Part shown: positions 5,761 through 6,967 of the stretch, piece after piece | Layout of the letters: the number at the start of each line of letters is the position of its first letter | Numbering within the stretch: position 1 is the first letter of the stretch | NCBI GenBank assembly: GCA_003150315.1 | Contig: QAML01000058.1 | Span: 1-6,967 of the forward strand | DNA: 6,967 bases | Reading direction: 5' to 3' | From: Prevotellaceae bacterium | GTDB lineage: Bacteria > Bacteroidota > Bacteroidia > Bacteroidales > Bacteroidaceae | The notes under the pieces: generated by a model | Databases searched by the model: none | What the model saw: the letters and a program-made list of their open reading frames with translations, nothing else | What the model was told of the DNA's origin: nothing | Program-made: the position numbers and the translations under genes

Positions 5761-6426
5761 CTATTCATGTAGCCAAACAAATTGTGTCTCTGGAGACATT
5801 ACCTCATTATAAATTATATCTGCCATTTCCTCTTCTGTTGCCTTATTATTATCCTCGCCAATTTCTCTTCCTACTGCATTATTATGTAAATCCATATCTC
5901 TATGAGCTGCTTTAGGATAACCATCTGATTCATTTCCAGTAACATCTTTATCCTCATGAGCTGTTGCAAACAATTCCGCTTTTTCTTTTCCAATCAGTAT
6001 CGTCATTTCTGCATTCCAAATTCCATGTCGAAAAGCGTCACTTCGATCCCCCAGTCCATTCATTCCAAATTTGCTCTCTGTTTTTGATGTTGCTATATTT
6101 TTCGCCGTGTTCACTTTTAATGCAGCAAAAGGATAACGAATACACAGCTTTTTTTCAGAATCTGTAAGAGAATTCCATATATCACTAATACCCCGTTCAA
6201 ATTTAGTATGATTCTGATCTATAATCTCCAAAATCCTTTCATCGTTAAATTCCGGATGAGCTTCTTTAATACATTGAATTTCATCAATAAGTGTACTAAA
6301 CGCCTCCTGATCTGCACCTTTCAAATCATCTCCAAAGCAATTATTTCCTTCTGCTCGCACTGATGCTGGAAATATCATTATTGCCAATATCAATACCATT
6401 ACCAACTGTTTCAGATTTTTTTTCAT
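5761..6426 (-). CDS. Secreted DUF6973-type protein, possible metal-dependent enzyme
   Basis: This 221-residue protein starts with a classic signal peptide: MKKNLKQ, a hydrophobic core at 8-19, and likely cleavage after ASVRA at residue 25. The mature part has an alpha-helical first half (about 36-115) and a conserved second half with DRSDAFRHGIWN (127-138), TAHED (155-159) and HRDMDLHNNAVGR (175-187). I recognise this set as the DUF6973 family. Its clustered His and Asp residues (H134, H157, H175, D177, D179, H181) could bind a metal, but no reaction is established to my knowledge. AGGAGG lies eight bases upstream of the ATG, so the start is firm. It is convergent with the kinase gene and has its own promoter region. 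A role in the peptide response, or as exported cargo of the mobile element, is only a guess from position. Confidence 0.8.
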   Translation of the reverse strand: MKKNLKQLVMVLILAIMIFPASVRAEGNNCFGDDLKGADQEAFSTLIDEIQCIKEAHPEFNDERILEIIDQNHTKFERGISDIWNSLTDSEKKLCIRYPFAALKVNTAKNIATSKTESKFGMNGLGDRSDAFRHGIWNAEMTILIGKEKAELFATAHEDKDVTGNESDGYPKAAHRDMDLHNNAVGREIGEDNNKATEEEMADIIYNEVMSPETQFVWLHE

Positions 6427-6461
6427 AGATTTAACCTCCTAATTTTATTTTCTTTTAGTTT

Positions 6462-6467
6462 ATCATA
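6462..6467 (-). promoter_or_regulatory. Possible -10 box of the secreted-protein gene
   Basis: The minus strand reads TATGAT (five of six -10 bases), about 36 bp upstream of the start codon. No good -35 hexamer is present 16-18 bp further upstream; the best is TCAAAA. The 6441-6540 stretch is only 20 percent G+C, so chance matches are likely. No other gene signal is seen between 6427 and 6540. Confidence 0.3.
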
Positions 6468-6544
6468 CTAGCTGACTCATTATTTTTTGATGTAATTATT
6501 ACGAATATTCATGTTATTTTTTTATCTAAACCCTATATAGTTAT

Positions 6545-6644
6545 GCAGGATAACGAGGGCAAGTTTCGCAACGTAGCACAATAACCCTTTCCGGGCTATT
6601 GACCACTTGCAACTTGATGGGGATTTCGTTTCCCCATACCCTCG
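6545..6644 (-). other. Candidate origin of transfer (oriT) with IncP-like nic motif
   Basis: The minus strand reads TATCCTGC at 6545-6552, matching the YATCCTG|Y nic consensus of IncP/RP4-type relaxases; the nick would fall between 6546 and 6545. On the 5' side of that nick lie nested inverted repeats: CGAGGG (6554-6559) with CCCTCG (6639-6644), and GCAAGT (6559-6564) with ACTTGC (6605-6610). There is also a hairpin AATAaCCC/GGGcTATT (6580-6600), and ATGGGGA with TCCCCAT around a 7-base loop (6617-6637). In RP4 the relaxosome-binding inverted repeat is likewise 5' of nic on the nicked strand. A MobC-like gene starts 139 bp to the right. Motif plus structure plus neighbour make this a strong candidate, though transfer activity is not shown by sequence. 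Confidence 0.75.
6617..6637. repeat. 7-bp hairpin inside the candidate oriT
   Basis: ATGGGGA and TCCCCAT form a perfect 7-bp stem around the loop TTTCGTT. It is the most stable single hairpin of the oriT region. No T tract follows on the plus strand, so it is more likely a relaxosome or accessory-protein structure than a terminator. Confidence 0.6.
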
Positions 6645-6782
6645 ACCACAATCACAGATATGTGTATTGGTTTCCATTTACATGGTCACAGTGCGATAAT
6701 TTTTCATCACTTACTTTCCCAGCAGGCTACGAAATTTGGATTTTCTTATGAAACCACTACCACGTAAGAAAGGAAGTTATCA

Positions 6783-6967
6783 ATGACAAGACCTAAGAAA
6801 GAGGAAACTCTTGCAAAAACTAAAGATGTGCATTTACGCATGAATGAAACTGAATATGATCTTCTTGCAGAAAGAGCCAAGGCTAACAGCATGACGGTTT
6901 CTGATTTTGTCCGAAGTGCCCTGGACAACCAGAAAGTCATCATCAAATACGAAATTACCGCAGATGT
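6783..6967 (+). CDS. mobC: MobC-like relaxosome accessory protein, 5' part
   Basis: The first 61 codons of a gene that continues beyond the window are present. The protein begins MTRPKKEETLAKTKDVHLRM and shows a ribbon-helix-helix-like pattern. A basic N-terminal arm is followed by a short strand (KDVHLRMNETEY, about 13-24), a helix (YDLLAERAKANS) and a second helix starting at TVSDFVRSALDN. This pattern is typical of MobC/MbeC-type proteins, which bind oriT and help the relaxase nick it. AAAGGAAG at 6769-6776 places a ribosome binding site at suitable distance from the ATG. A relaxase gene would be expected immediately to the right. Its base composition is higher in G+C than the transporter genes, as is the oriT, so it belongs to the element backbone rather than the cargo. 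The family is well supported; the exact element is not. Confidence 0.8.
   Translation, partial: MTRPKKEETLAKTKDVHLRMNETEYDLLAERAKANSMTVSDFVRSALDNQKVIIKYEITAD

Noticed and set aside
5964..6167. 67-codon plus-strand open frame
   Set aside because: Antisense to the conserved DUF6973 motifs; no ribosome binding site.
6660..6767. 35-codon plus-strand frame between oriT and mobC (MCIGFHLHGH...)
   Set aside because: No Shine-Dalgarno before the ATG and no recognisable features; more likely noncoding transfer-region DNA.
6746..6946. 66-codon minus-strand open frame
   Set aside because: Antisense to mobC, whose ribosome binding site and ribbon-helix-helix pattern are convincing.

Overview
The window looks like accessory DNA from a low-GC Gram-positive bacterium, most likely a gut Clostridia or Lachnospiraceae-type Firmicute. 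The reasons are AT-rich coding sequence, strong AGGAGG-type ribosome binding sites, a LanFEG-type antimicrobial peptide transporter with its own two-component system, and an oriT/MobC start of the kind found on clostridial conjugative or mobilizable elements. The species cannot be fixed from this sequence.

Layout, left to right. Positions 1-42 hold the first 14 codons of a minus-strand gene that leaves the window, possibly a transposase. Positions 43-381 have no long gene, but carry a strong minus-strand terminator, a 21-bp-spaced direct repeat beside a possible activator-dependent promoter, and a 10-bp inverted repeat. Positions 382-3237 are a four-gene minus-strand operon, transcribed in the order ATPase (LanF-like), permease (LanE/MutE-like), permease (LanG/MutG-like), YxeA-family small membrane-anchored protein. 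Positions 3238-3588 are the divergent control region, with five CCTTGA-type boxes on an 11-bp period directly against a TATAAT promoter. Positions 3589-5657 encode a plus-strand OmpR-type response regulator and a histidine kinase that overlap by ATGA. A hairpin separates these from a convergent secreted DUF6973-type protein (5761-6426). From about 6540 the base composition jumps, a candidate oriT with an IncP-like nic motif appears, and a MobC-like relaxosome gene starts at 6783 and runs off the right edge.

How the parts fit together (inference). The kinase would sense an antimicrobial peptide, probably a lantibiotic. The regulator would bind the 11-bp-period array and activate its own operon and perhaps the divergent transporter. 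The LanFEG pump would then expel the peptide from the membrane, with the YxeA protein as an accessory. No precursor peptide, modification enzyme or export gene is visible, so this looks like a stand-alone immunity/resistance cassette carried as cargo beside the transfer origin of a mobile element. The closest functional analogue I know is the CprABC/CprK/CprR system of Clostridioides difficile and the LanFEG/LanRK modules of lantibiotic producers. The individual families are known. The least explained parts are the operator array, the secreted DUF6973 neighbour and the structured intergenic DNA at the left.
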